A stretch of DNA of 55,479 nt from the NCBI GenBank assembly GCA_024405115.1, contig JAKSPD010000008.1:1-55479 (forward strand), read 5' to 3'. The notes beneath the pieces are model-generated. The model had not been told where the DNA came from. It did not search any database and was given only the letters and a program-made list of their open reading frames with translations. The translations under genes were made by a program, and so were the position numbers. Below are positions 7,242 to 15,893 of the stretch, one piece after another; the first letter of the stretch is position 1, and each line of letters opens with the position of its first letter. This DNA is from Lachnospiraceae bacterium. GTDB lineage: Bacteria; Bacillota; Clostridia; Lachnospirales; Lachnospiraceae.

Positions 7242-8561
7242 TTACCTTACAAGATATTCCTTATATTTCTCCACGTCCGCGCGATGGCACCTTGCGTTAA
7301 GAAGTGTTCCGTCTTCCTTATACTCAACTGAAAGGACAAGCGAGTTCTGCTGAAGCGAAGATGCTATCGAGCCCTTATCATACGGTATCAGGAACCTGGC
7401 CTCCTCATAATCGCCATAAACCTCGTCAGTAATCATCTGAGCCAGAAGCTCGATTGATGAGGCTTCCTTTGCGCACATGTAAATGCTCTTTGAGGTCTCA
7501 CGCACCTCCGCACCCTTACGGGGATACTCAATTTTCGGGAAACATGCATCTGCCTTGTTATAGACATAGATTACCGGGATATGCCCTGCCCCAAGCTCCC
7601 TTACCATCCTGTCAGTCACTTCCATGTGTTCACGGTAATCCACGTCACTGTAATCAACGACATGCAGAAGAAGATCCGCCTCAGTAACTTCCTCTAACGT
7701 GGATTTGAATGCCTCAACCAGTGCCGTCGGGAGCTTTGAGACAAATCCTACGGTATCCGAAAGCATGAAGTCCTTATTGTTCCCAGTGCGTATCTTCCTG
7801 ATTGAGGTGTCAAGTGTCGCAAAAAGCATGTTTTCCTCAAATACCTGCTTTTCGTCTGACGCCGATGACTCTGTCCCGTACATGGAAAGCATGGCATTCA
7901 TGATGGCAGACTTTCCGGCATTCGTGTATCCGATTAGTGAAACCAGAGGAAGGCGTGACTTTCTGCGGCGCTTTCTCTGTGTCTCACGCTCGCGCTCGAC
8001 TACCTTAAGTTCTCTCCTAAGCTCTGCAAGTCGGTGGTCTATCTGACGGCGGTCAAGCTCAAGCTGCGTCTCACCTTCACCCTTGCTGGACATTGAACCG
8101 GAGGCACCGCCCTGACGGTTCTGCGTCTCCCACATGCCGATAAGGCGCGGCTTCAGATACTGAAGCCTTGCAAGTTCAACCTGTAGTTTTGCCTCCCTTG
8201 AACGGGCACGCTTACTGAATATCTCTAAGATAAGCGACGTCCTGTCCATTACGGGGAGCTTAAGTTCCTGCTGGAGGTTTCTTAACTGCGTGGGGGTGAG
8301 TGTGTCATTTACGACGCATAAGGTGCCGTTAAGTTCCTCGATGCGCGCACGCATTTCTTCAAGCTTTCCCGTTCCGATGTATGTTGCCTTATTAATCTGT
8401 GGAAGCTGCTGGGTCACCATGCCCACAGGCTCCATTTCACATGCGGAAGTAAGGGCGTCAAGTTCCGTCATGCTGCGGTCAAACCTGTATTCATCGCCCT
8501 TTGCAGCGCCCTCCGTCTGGAAGACGCCCAGTATTACAACTCTTTCTGTTTCAATAGCCAT
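7242..8561 (-). CDS. hflX: GTPase HflX
   Basis: Ribosome-associated GTPase that can split 70S or 100S ribosomes under stress. The N-terminal HflX domain contains GTGKLEEM and LPVMDRTSLILEIFSKRA. A Gly-rich linker (GGASGSMSSKGEGETQLELD) and an Arg-rich coiled segment follow. The G domain has G1 GYTNAGKSA, G3 DTVGFVSKLP and G4 NKAD. The C-terminal extension ends LPYDK-like (LIPYDKGSI) as in other HflX proteins. ATG at 8561 gives 439 residues; TTG/ATG codons up to 8579 are alternatives, and no strong ribosome binding site is seen for any of them. It has its own terminator and no operon partners. Confidence 0.94.
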   Translation of the reverse strand: MAIETERVVILGVFQTEGAAKGDEYRFDRSMTELDALTSACEMEPVGMVTQQLPQINKATYIGTGKLEEMRARIEELNGTLCVVNDTLTPTQLRNLQQELKLPVMDRTSLILEIFSKRARSREAKLQVELARLQYLKPRLIGMWETQNRQGGASGSMSSKGEGETQLELDRRQIDHRLAELRRELKVVERERETQRKRRRKSRLPLVSLIGYTNAGKSAIMNAMLSMYGTESSASDEKQVFEENMLFATLDTSIRKIRTGNNKDFMLSDTVGFVSKLPTALVEAFKSTLEEVTEADLLLHVVDYSDVDYREHMEVTDRMVRELGAGHIPVIYVYNKADACFPKIEYPRKGAEVRETSKSIYMCAKEASSIELLAQMITDEVYGDYEEARFLIPYDKGSIASSLQQNSLVLSVEYKEDGTLLNARCHRADVEKYKEYLVR

Positions 8562-8640
8562 GCGCAAAGTATACATCAACTGATTTTAAGATGTAAAGCG
8601 AATGTTTAAGCCCACGAACTTATCCAATGCACATTTTTTC

Positions 8641-8669
8641 TTGACATGTGGCACAAAATGTGATAAAAG
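8641..8669 (+). promoter_or_regulatory. Promoter of the T-box transcript
   Basis: A perfect TTGACA (8641-8646) is followed 17 bp later by a TAAAAG-type -10 element (or GATAAA one base earlier). Transcription would begin near 8676, just before stem I of the T-box leader. Confidence 0.6.
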
Positions 8670-8686
8670 GTATACAAATTGGTTAT

Positions 8687-8945
8687 GGCATTGACGAAGA
8701 GGGTCATGCGGGAAGTCCAGGAGAGAGACGGCGTGTGGTGCGAGCCGGGGGTCGGAAGGCATGATTGTAGCTTCAGAGCCGGAGGGAAGAAAGGCAAAAG
8801 CCGATTAGACCCCTCACGAGGACGCTGCGATAGTGCGGAGGGATTGATGGATCCCCATAAGCGGCAGCTTTTCAGCTGCAAGTTGAGTGGTACCGCGGGT
8901 TATGGTATAATAGCTCGTCTCAATGTTTTGAGACGGGCTTTTTTT
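8687..8945 (+). promoter_or_regulatory. T-box riboswitch leader, probable tRNA-Val (GUA) specifier
   Basis: Stem I: GAAG (8696-8699) pairs with CTTC (8771-8774), and GTCATGC (8703-8709) with GCATGAT (8759-8765). The distal AGAGAG and GGTG..GAGCCG elements are present at 8721-8746. The specifier loop 3' strand is TGTAG. By the usual rule (codon, one purine, lower stem) the specifier is GUA at 8767-8769. The conserved T-box GAGTGGTACCGCGG is at 8885-8898. Its UGG is followed by U, which would pair with discriminator A73, as in tRNA-Val. The terminator (8912-8945) has a 12-bp stem ending in seven T. TTGAG (8883-8887) can instead pair with CTCAA (8919-8923) as antiterminator. Specifier assignment is tentative; the element itself is secure. 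Confidence 0.88.
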
Positions 8946-8961
8946 ATATGTGAGGTGTTTT

Positions 8962-11250
8962 ATGCAGATCACGGGACTTGACTACAAGATAATGGAAATG
9001 GCCGGACGTATTAAGGAACTTCGTGAAATCGAAGGTCTTTCGGTACGTGAAATGGCGGAAAGAACCGGAGTTTCAGAGGAAGAATATCTTATCTGCGAAA
9101 GCGGTAAGACGGAACTTAACTTCACGTTCCTTTATAAGGCAGCCCTCGCACTTGGCGTCGACGTAACAGAAATCATCGAGGGTTCGGCACCCAAGCTTGC
9201 TTCCTACATTGTTACCAAGAAGGGCGGCGGGCATCAGATTTCAAGTGCGCACGGCATGACATACTTCAACATGGCGTACGCCTTCAGAAACCGTATTGCG
9301 GAGCCTCTTTACGTAAGAAGCATCTATGACGAGGAATCCCAGCATAAGGACATCGAGCTTACCTCCCATGCAGGGCAGGAATGCGACATCGTCGTAGACG
9401 GAAGCCTCATCGTCCAGGTGGGCGAGCATAGGGAACTTCTGGGCCCCGGCGACACAATCTACTATGACTCTTCCACTCCTCACGGAATGATTGCCACCGG
9501 AGGGCGTGACTGCATCTTCTACGCAATAGTTCTTAACCCGACAGGTGAGCCCATTCCGGAGCTTACCGCTGAAAAGGCAGAGGCAACAAAGCCTGTTGAG
9601 GTTGACACAAAGGATAAGGAACGAATCTGGCACCGTTACATAAAGGTTACTGAGGATGCAAACGGCACTCCCACAGCCATCAACTTCCATAACACTGACC
9701 GTTTCAACTTTGCATTTGACATCATCGACGAGCTTGGAAGGCAGGATCCAGAAAAGCTTGCAATGCTCCATATATCAAAGGACGGAACCGAAAGAAGAAT
9801 CACCTTCCAGGACCTAAAGAGAAAATCCGCACAGTGCGCGAACCTCTTTAAGTCCCTTGGCATTCGTAAGGGTGACCGTGTCCTTTTAGTTTTAAAGCGC
9901 CACTACCAGTTCTGGTATGCAATGCTTGGGCTTAATAAGCTTGGTGCGATTGCGATTCCCGCCACCTGCCAGCTTCAGGCGCATGACTTCGAGTACCGTT
10001 TCAACATGGGAAGTATCATTGCCGTAATCTGTACCGCGGACGGCAATACCGCTGATGAAGTCGATAAGGCAGCCCTTACATATCCCGCACTCCGCCATAA
10101 GCTCATAGTAAACGGTGAACGTGACGGATGGATTAATTTTGACGAGGCATATCCCCTCTTCTCAACACACTTTAAGAAGACGTCAGAGAGTCCTGCGGGC
10201 GATGACCTTCTCCTCATGTTCTTTACATCCGGCACCTCCGGATACCCGAAGATTGCGGCACATAACCATAAGTATCCATTAGGTCACTTCCATACTGCAA
10301 AGTACTGGCACTGCGTTGACCCTGAAGGGCTTCACCTTACCATTTCGGATACAGGCTGGGCAAAGGCCATGTGGGGCAAGATGTACGGCCAGTGGCTGTG
10401 TGAGGCTCCCATTTTCGTATATGACTTTGACCGCTTCAAGGCTGAAGACATCCTTCCGATGTTTGCAAAGTACAACATAACCACCTTCTGCGCGCCACCA
10501 ACTATGCTTCGAATGCTTGCAAAGCAGGATATATCACAGTATGACCTTTCAAGCGTAAAGCACATGACCACTGCCGGCGAGGCACTTAATCCGGAGGTTT
10601 ACCGTCAGTTTGAAAAGGCTACGGGTCTTCAGATCATGGAGGGCTTCGGACAGTCGGAAAGCACGATGATCATCGGAAGCCTCACAGGCGCTCCGCATAA
10701 ACTGGGATCAATGGGTAAACCCGCTCCCATCTATGATGTTGAACTCATGGACCGTGACGGCAACATCGTATCAGAAGGCCAGACCGGCGAAATCGTAATC
10801 AACGTCAAAAACGGCGCACCCTGCGGCCTCTTTACCGGATATTACTATGATGATGAGGCAACCGCAAAGGCATGGCATGACGGATACTACCACACTGGAG
10901 ATGAGGCTTACCGAGATGAGGACGGCTTCTACTACTACGTGGGCCGCGTGGACGACGTCATCAAGTCCTCCGGTTACCGTATCGGACCGTTCGAGATTGA
11001 ATCGGTCATCATGGAGCTGCCGTATGTGCTTGAATGCGGCGTATCGGCGGAGCCTGATGAGGTAAGGGGCCAGGTAGTCAAGGCCAGCATCGTGCTTGTA
11101 AAGGGCACTGAGGGTACTGATGCCTTAAAGAAGGAAATACAGGAATACGTCAAGACACATACGGCACCTTATAAATACCCAAGAATCGTCGTATTCCGTG
11201 ATGAGCTTCCGAAGACCGTTACCGGAAAGATCCAGAGAAACAAACTGTAA
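8962..11250 (+). CDS. XRE-cupin-AMP-forming acyl-CoA synthetase fusion
   Basis: A 762-residue three-part protein. Residues ~12-65 form an XRE helix-turn-helix (IKELREIEGLSVREMAERTG). Residues ~95-185 form a cupin (GQECDIVVDGSLIVQVGEHR, then PGDTIYYDSSTPHGMIATGG). Residues ~230-760 form an acyl-activating enzyme with P-loop FFTSGTSGYPK (~418), GFGQSEST (~560), TGDEAYRDEDGFYYYVGRVD (~646) and the catalytic Lys in PKTVTGKIQRNKL near the C-terminus. It should form an acyl-AMP and then an acyl-CoA; the chain specificity resembles short/medium-chain ligases. ATG at 8962 follows GAGGTG at 8952-8957. Its mRNA begins with a T-box, an unusual control for a ligase; a role in amino-acid supply from a carboxylic acid is inferred. 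Confidence 0.88.
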   Translation: MQITGLDYKIMEMAGRIKELREIEGLSVREMAERTGVSEEEYLICESGKTELNFTFLYKAALALGVDVTEIIEGSAPKLASYIVTKKGGGHQISSAHGMTYFNMAYAFRNRIAEPLYVRSIYDEESQHKDIELTSHAGQECDIVVDGSLIVQVGEHRELLGPGDTIYYDSSTPHGMIATGGRDCIFYAIVLNPTGEPIPELTAEKAEATKPVEVDTKDKERIWHRYIKVTEDANGTPTAINFHNTDRFNFAFDIIDELGRQDPEKLAMLHISKDGTERRITFQDLKRKSAQCANLFKSLGIRKGDRVLLVLKRHYQFWYAMLGLNKLGAIAIPATCQLQAHDFEYRFNMGSIIAVICTADGNTADEVDKAALTYPALRHKLIVNGERDGWINFDEAYPLFSTHFKKTSESPAGDDLLLMFFTSGTSGYPKIAAHNHKYPLGHFHTAKYWHCVDPEGLHLTISDTGWAKAMWGKMYGQWLCEAPIFVYDFDRFKAEDILPMFAKYNITTFCAPPTMLRMLAKQDISQYDLSSVKHMTTAGEALNPEVYRQFEKATGLQIMEGFGQSESTMIIGSLTGAPHKLGSMGKPAPIYDVELMDRDGNIVSEGQTGEIVINVKNGAPCGLFTGYYYDDEATAKAWHDGYYHTGDEAYRDEDGFYYYVGRVDDVIKSSGYRIGPFEIESVIMELPYVLECGVSAEPDEVRGQVVKASIVLVKGTEGTDALKKEIQEYVKTHTAPYKYPRIVVFRDELPKTVTGKIQRNKL

Positions 11251-11310
11251 TGCCGGTTTAATAACGTACGTAATTTCGCCTTTATATTCCATACAGTCAA
11301 TTTATGATCA

Positions 11311-11353
11311 AAAAAACGGCATTGTCTGCAGAAATGCAGGCCATGCCGTTTTA
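11311..11353. terminator. Bidirectional terminator
   Basis: AAACGGCAT pairs with ATGCCGTTT around an inner TGCA stem. On the minus strand six T follow, ending the ydjI-to-psiE operon. On the plus strand TTTT follows, which can end the ligase transcript arriving from the left. It occupies the gap between convergent genes. Confidence 0.8.
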
Positions 11354-11396
11354 TGCTGTCTTATGAGTTTTGTTCCCCGGTGGTTTATTATTACAC

Positions 11397-11858
11397 TTAT
11401 TCAGTTTTTTCCCGGTTCCTTTTTTTCTCAGTCTTCGGTTTCTTCAAATCGAAATCCTCATCGTGACGGTCAAGTTTGTCGATGAACAGATACTTTCTGA
11501 TTGCAAAAAGCACCGCAATACTTAAGACACCCAGAAGGATGTTCACCGCGTCCGCACTGAACAAAACAATCTCACGGGTGATGGCGATGAGCAGGATTTC
11601 CACAACGTTATCCAGGTTAGGATGGCACAGAAGATGTATGAGCTCTATACCGATGATCATGTCAATCAGGTATTCAAGGAAGTCCTTGAATCCGTCCTGC
11701 CATGCCGCTGAAAGATCCTTAATGGCCGCCGGAAATGATAACAGCTGTATCGCAATACCGACTATTATGCACGCAGCCAAAAACAGCTCAATGTACGTAG
11801 TGAATATCTGGATTCCATTTCTCAGTTTCTCAAGGGTGTTTCTGTGCTTCTCGCTCAT
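11397..11858 (-). CDS. PsiE-like membrane protein
   Basis: A 153-residue protein with about four hydrophobic helices and a highly charged C-terminal tail (KKPKTEKKRNREKTE). The segment IELIHLLCHPNLDNVVEILL, then IAITREIVL, resembles the phosphate-starvation-inducible PsiE family; the resemblance is moderate. It starts 16 bp after the upstream gene's stop with AAAGGTGG before the ATG, so it is the last gene of the SPFH/zinc-ribbon/TPM/LicCA operon. Its function is unknown; co-transcription suggests an envelope role. Confidence 0.6.
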   Translation of the reverse strand: MSEKHRNTLEKLRNGIQIFTTYIELFLAACIIVGIAIQLLSFPAAIKDLSAAWQDGFKDFLEYLIDMIIGIELIHLLCHPNLDNVVEILLIAITREIVLFSADAVNILLGVLSIAVLFAIRKYLFIDKLDRHDEDFDLKKPKTEKKRNREKTE

Positions 11859-11874
11859 TTAGTACCACCTTTCT

Positions 11875-13752
11875 TTACGGAAGTTTTGCTGAATAAGTTT
11901 TAAAGTAACGGTACATCTTAATTGTGTAATCGGTAAACTGGACTCCCAGCTTTTCCTTATATATTCCCCACAGTGACCACAGGAGGCCCCCAAGGGCTAC
12001 ATACGCATAAATGACCTCCTTTTCCGCCTCGTCAGGTTCATGCTTCAGATACATCTTTGAAAGCTTTATTATCTTTGCCTCATCCATGAAGCTGTAAATT
12101 GCGCACATTGAAATGTCTATGAATGGGTCAGCCATTCCGGCATACTCCCAGTCAATAAGCCTTAATTCCCCGTCAGGCAGGAAAATGAAGTTGTCAGGCA
12201 CGGAATCAATATGTGCAAGGGCCGTGGGCCTGCCCTTTTTGTGAAGCCACGAAAGAATCTCATCCTTTCTCGCCCTCACTTCCATGTAATCCTTAAACGG
12301 AACGGACTGGATGAACATCTTCTGAAGGTTCACATCATCCTTTGTCTCCGGATCAAAACCCGAAGCCTCCAGAATGAGCTTTTCATAGTAGGAAAGCCTC
12401 TCGCCGATGTCAAAAGAATGATCCACCTTTACTCCGGACTCGTGCATCCTTCTTAACAGGTCCATGCACTGCTGCATTTCGTTGTCTTCTGATGCGTCCG
12501 CATTGCGGGAGTTCTCGTAAAACCTTGATATCTTGTATCCCGTTTCAGGGTCAAAATAGATAAGCTCCTCAGTGATGCCAAGTGGTTTCACGGCCTCATA
12601 GACCGCAGCCTCCTCGCGGCGGTTTATGAGTTTATCCGTTCCCTCACCGGGAATACGGCTTATGTAAGACTTCCCGTTGACCGTAAACAGCCATGAGTTG
12701 TTGGTCATTCCCGCCTTAAGGCACCTTATCTTCTGTATCTCCGATTCTTTTATATTGAAAACCCGGCTCACCAGCTGCATGGCTTTTGAACCGGAATCAT
12801 TCTCGTATTTTCTGTCAAACCGCCTGAGTTCCTCAAGGTTCTCGAACTCATAAACGATGTCCGGATCCTGAAGGTTAATGTATATCTCCGGGCACTTAAG
12901 GTTCTTTATGTCCCTTGTAAGTCCGAAATAGGCCGCAAGGCGCTTTGCCGCACGTCCGTTCAGCATCTCCATGAGGACATGCTCCCAGTAATAGTTTTCT
13001 GTTCCGGGCATCTCATAATACTTCTCGAGTACCGGGATGAAAACCTCAGAAAACTCCTTTGTGAAATAAGCCGGCCCGTACATGTAGTCACAGTCACGCC
13101 CGCCGGGATAAGTATCGGTAATGCGCCCCTTTGCATCAGTTTCAAGCACCCACTCCGAAGTGTCACCGTCACTGTGCTCAGCGGCATACCACGCGTTCGG
13201 TTCATAAGCATGGTAGAGGTTTTCACGAAGCCAGTTGTCGGAGCTTAAAATGTATGTGTTTGCACCACGAAATGCCTCGCGGGCATGGTACAGGCTTGCG
13301 AGGGTGTTCTTGTCAGTAAACTCAGGGTTATATATGAGGCTCACGCCGAATTTGTCCGTAAGGTACTCAAAGCGCTCCTTCATATATCCGACTATAATGC
13401 TGATGTCATTGACTCCCGCATCATGAAGCTGCCTTATCTGACGTTCAATCATGGGCTCTCCCAGTACCTCCAGGAGACCTTTGGGGGTTTCAAGCGTAAG
13501 CGGCACGAAGCGTGAACCAAAACCTGCAGCCATTATGACCGCCTTTTCCGTCCTGTAGCCGCTAAGGCTTTCAAAGCCTTTTTCCGTAACAAAAAGACAG
13601 CCGTCCTTCTTCATGGCACAGCCGTCCTCTATAAGTTTTTTAACAGAAGCGTTAACGGTACCCAGACCGAGTCCGCATATCCTGCTTAATCCGCGCTGGG
13701 TAACCGTTTTATCTTCCGCTATTGTTCTTAAAATAAGTATATTTCTGTTCAT
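11875..13752 (-). CDS. HTH - phosphocholine cytidylyltransferase - choline kinase fusion (LicC-LicA type)
   Basis: Residues ~1-65 are a winged-helix domain (TVTQRGLSRICGLGLGTVNA). Residues ~68-290 are a nucleotidyltransferase like LicC (KAVIMAAGFGSRF, then PLTLETPKGLLEVLGEPMIE). Residues ~330-620 are a choline/aminoglycoside-kinase fold like LicA, with HIDSVPDNF (~514) as the Brenner HxDxxxxN motif and LIDWEYAG as the metal-binding loop. The protein should phosphorylate choline or a similar amino alcohol and convert it to the CDP derivative. The start at 13752 lies 4 nt after the TPM gene's stop with GGTGG upstream; a longer frame overlaps that gene and is rejected. No licB choline permease or licD transferase is in the window. 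The N-terminal HTH may sense or regulate, but that is inference. Confidence 0.85.
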   Translation of the reverse strand: MNRNILILRTIAEDKTVTQRGLSRICGLGLGTVNASVKKLIEDGCAMKKDGCLFVTEKGFESLSGYRTEKAVIMAAGFGSRFVPLTLETPKGLLEVLGEPMIERQIRQLHDAGVNDISIIVGYMKERFEYLTDKFGVSLIYNPEFTDKNTLASLYHAREAFRGANTYILSSDNWLRENLYHAYEPNAWYAAEHSDGDTSEWVLETDAKGRITDTYPGGRDCDYMYGPAYFTKEFSEVFIPVLEKYYEMPGTENYYWEHVLMEMLNGRAAKRLAAYFGLTRDIKNLKCPEIYINLQDPDIVYEFENLEELRRFDRKYENDSGSKAMQLVSRVFNIKESEIQKIRCLKAGMTNNSWLFTVNGKSYISRIPGEGTDKLINRREEAAVYEAVKPLGITEELIYFDPETGYKISRFYENSRNADASEDNEMQQCMDLLRRMHESGVKVDHSFDIGERLSYYEKLILEASGFDPETKDDVNLQKMFIQSVPFKDYMEVRARKDEILSWLHKKGRPTALAHIDSVPDNFIFLPDGELRLIDWEYAGMADPFIDISMCAIYSFMDEAKIIKLSKMYLKHEPDEAEKEVIYAYVALGGLLWSLWGIYKEKLGVQFTDYTIKMYRYFKTYSAKLP

Positions 13753-13756
13753 CAGA

Positions 13757-14722
13757 TCAGAATTTTCCACCACCTGAGGAATGCTGTCCACCGCCCATTG
13801 AAGCATGGCCGGTCGACTGTCCGCCGCCAAATGCGGCACCACCGCCCTGAGGACCTTTTGGCTCCTGGGTACGCGGAATGATCACGCTCCTTGTACTCTT
13901 TCCTATAATTCTTGCGCCTGAAAGCTGCGGGTCATAGGCAAACGCCGCGGTTGCCCTATATGCCTTATTTACCGACTGTGCTGCACGCTTTTCAGTTTCC
14001 ATGGCATACTGCCGCTTAACGCTGTTTACGGGAGCAAGCCCTGAAAGAAGGCTCATTACAAGAGACACGATGATCTGCCACAGCCTCAGGAAAGGCTTAT
14101 TTTCCTTATAATAAGGATCTTTTTCTCCTGTAACCGGATCATAATTATACTGATCCTGCTGAATGCCCTGCTTATAGAGTGCATCAACAGATTCCACGTA
14201 ACGGTAAAAAGCACCGTAATAATCACCGTCAGAAAGAAGTGAAAGGAATCCGCCGTTATATGATCTCGCGATCTGGTCGATTGCGGAATCCGTCAGGTAT
14301 CTCATGGCACCGGCCTGAGCATAAATCTCCCAGTCTCTTGTTCCGAGATCAACTACCAGGAGTGATCCGTCGCGGCCATTTCCCGTTCCGAAACCGCCCT
14401 TATAGTAAAGCATGTCGCAGTATGCATCGAAGTCCGCACTGTAAGTATGATCATTCACCGTGATAATGGCAAAATCATGGCCGAAGGCAGTTTTCAGATT
14501 TTCAAGTCTCTGCTGCATTTCATCTTCTTCCCCGTCGGAAAGAAGACCGGCCGTATCAAACATCCTGTAACCTTCTTTTACAAGAGATGCAAATTCCTGC
14601 ATGGATGCATCATCTGCAGCAGCCAGATCCATATCGGAAGCGATCGGGAACGTCAAAGTTCCCGCAAAGGCAGTAAAGCTCATCACAAGTGTAAGAAGGA
14701 CTGTAAAAAATACTTTTTTCAT
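13757..14722 (-). CDS. TPM-domain membrane-anchored protein (YdjH-like)
   Basis: A signal peptide (KKVFFTVLLTLVMSFTAFAG) is followed by a TPM domain at ~residues 40-185 (YRMFDTAGLLSDGEEDEMQQ; GRDGSLLVVDLGTRDWEIYA). A hydrophobic helix is at ~210-230 (WQIIVSLVMSLLSGLAPV). The C-terminus is Gly-rich, ending GGGQHSSGGGKF. This matches the architecture of YdjH of the Bacillus pspA-ydjGHI operon. The TPM domain is probably extracytoplasmic. It sits between the zinc-ribbon gene (12 nt upstream) and the LicCA fusion (4 nt downstream). The biochemical role is unknown; the family is linked to envelope maintenance or stress. Confidence 0.82.
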   Translation of the reverse strand: MKKVFFTVLLTLVMSFTAFAGTLTFPIASDMDLAAADDASMQEFASLVKEGYRMFDTAGLLSDGEEDEMQQRLENLKTAFGHDFAIITVNDHTYSADFDAYCDMLYYKGGFGTGNGRDGSLLVVDLGTRDWEIYAQAGAMRYLTDSAIDQIARSYNGGFLSLLSDGDYYGAFYRYVESVDALYKQGIQQDQYNYDPVTGEKDPYYKENKPFLRLWQIIVSLVMSLLSGLAPVNSVKRQYAMETEKRAAQSVNKAYRATAAFAYDPQLSGARIIGKSTRSVIIPRTQEPKGPQGGGAAFGGGQSTGHASMGGGQHSSGGGKF

Positions 14723-14734
14723 TCACGTACCCCC

Positions 14735-15814
14735 TTATCCCAGGAAATGGAACAGGGCCAGAAGACCCACAAGAACCGGTACCGCTACTTTTGCGAATAA
14801 ACCAATCAGCTTTGTTTTATCCACGGGAAGTTCTCCCACGGTCTTTCCTGAATCACCGTTGATGGAGAAGTAGTAAACCTTTCCGTCCCTTCCCTTATAT
14901 GTAAGGGTCCATACCGGCATAAGGGCATATTTGAAGGATTCAGACTTTATGTCCGTATTAACTGACTCAAGCTGTACCTTCTGGAACTCACCGTATACGC
15001 CTCCCTGCAGCTGTGCCTTAGCAAACTCCTCGACCTCCTGATGGATTTCGGGGGTTATTGCGGCACTCTCAACGTCACGTGACTCAGCCACGTATCCTGA
15101 AAGGTATCCGTACTCAAACGGCTTCATCCTGGCCTCGTCAAAAGGTGCCACGCTTTCGCAGAGAACCTTTGAAGCCTTATTGAGTGCAATCCTGCTGATA
15201 TTTGAAACAGGCATTTCGCCTGACTTGTTTATCTCATAAGTGGTAGTCTCGGTAAACTGTGTCTCTCCCTGAACCCATACACGGTCATTCATTCCACGTC
15301 CGCGCACGGATCCGTTTACCTTTGCGTTATAGATCCAGTAGGGGAAGTAAACACCTGAAAGCATCTCAACCTGTGAATCTGAATAAAAGTCAGCAGGTAT
15401 GTACTGGTGTTTCTTTACCCAGTCCTTAAATATCTGCTGGGCCTTCTTCCTGTCGATTGCAAAGGGAATTATGCAGTCGGGCTTAAATGTTCCGGTGAGC
15501 TTTTCTGAAAGGACTATCGGGTTATGACAGTAGTAACACTTTGATGCCGCTGTCGTTCCGTCCGTCACTATCTGCGCTCCGCATGAAGGGCAGCTGTATG
15601 TGCGGATGGCCCCGGCCTGATTGTTCTGCTTTCCGGTCATGTCGGCGGCAGCCTGTGCCTCCTGAGTCTTTTCCGTAGTTGCGTTTTCTTCAAGTTTATC
15701 AAGATCAGCCTGTGTGTACTCCGAACGGCAGTACTCACAGCCATATTTCTGTTTTGCAGCATCCCACTTGAGCGGACCTCCGCAGGCGGGACACTTGTAA
15801 CTTATTAATGCCAT
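14735..15814 (-). CDS. TFIIB-type zinc-ribbon membrane protein (YdjG-like)
   Basis: A 359-residue protein with two zinc ribbons, CPAC..CEYC (residues 8-30) and CPSC..CYYC (about 74-96). A long soluble domain follows (DCIIPFAIDRKKAQQIFKDW), then a single C-terminal transmembrane helix (VAVPVLVGLLALFHFLG). This is the YdjG arrangement, tail-anchored with the bulk in the cytoplasm. RBS GAAAGGA precedes the ATG. It lies 79 bp after the SPFH gene, with a strong hairpin in the gap, and 12 bp before the TPM gene. It probably forms one membrane complex with its neighbours. Confidence 0.85.
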   Translation of the reverse strand: MALISYKCPACGGPLKWDAAKQKYGCEYCRSEYTQADLDKLEENATTEKTQEAQAAADMTGKQNNQAGAIRTYSCPSCGAQIVTDGTTAASKCYYCHNPIVLSEKLTGTFKPDCIIPFAIDRKKAQQIFKDWVKKHQYIPADFYSDSQVEMLSGVYFPYWIYNAKVNGSVRGRGMNDRVWVQGETQFTETTTYEINKSGEMPVSNISRIALNKASKVLCESVAPFDEARMKPFEYGYLSGYVAESRDVESAAITPEIHQEVEEFAKAQLQGGVYGEFQKVQLESVNTDIKSESFKYALMPVWTLTYKGRDGKVYYFSINGDSGKTVGELPVDKTKLIGLFAKVAVPVLVGLLALFHFLG

Positions 15815-15843
15815 TTTGATTCCTTTCGGCAGATAAGACTAAA

Positions 15844-15868
15844 TCTGCAGGGGCTTTTGACCCCTGCA
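15844..15868 (-). other. Intercistronic hairpin between ydjI-like and ydjG-like genes
   Basis: CTGCAGGGG..CCCCTGCAG forms a stem of nine perfect pairs (more with the adjacent G-T/TC pairs) around a short loop. Neither strand has a good T-run directly after it. It more likely sets differential expression or mRNA stability of the first gene than full termination. Confidence 0.6.
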
Positions 15869-15893
15869 GAAAAGTTTGAATCATTTATTCTGA

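Noticed and set aside
8606-8981. Small protein-coding genes on either strand of the T-box region
   Set aside because: The open frames cross conserved T-box RNA elements, lack ribosome binding sites and resemble no protein.
13753-13842. N-terminal extension of the LicC-LicA fusion
   Set aside because: It would overlap the end of the TPM gene; the ATG at 13752 has a proper coupled site and begins the HTH domain.
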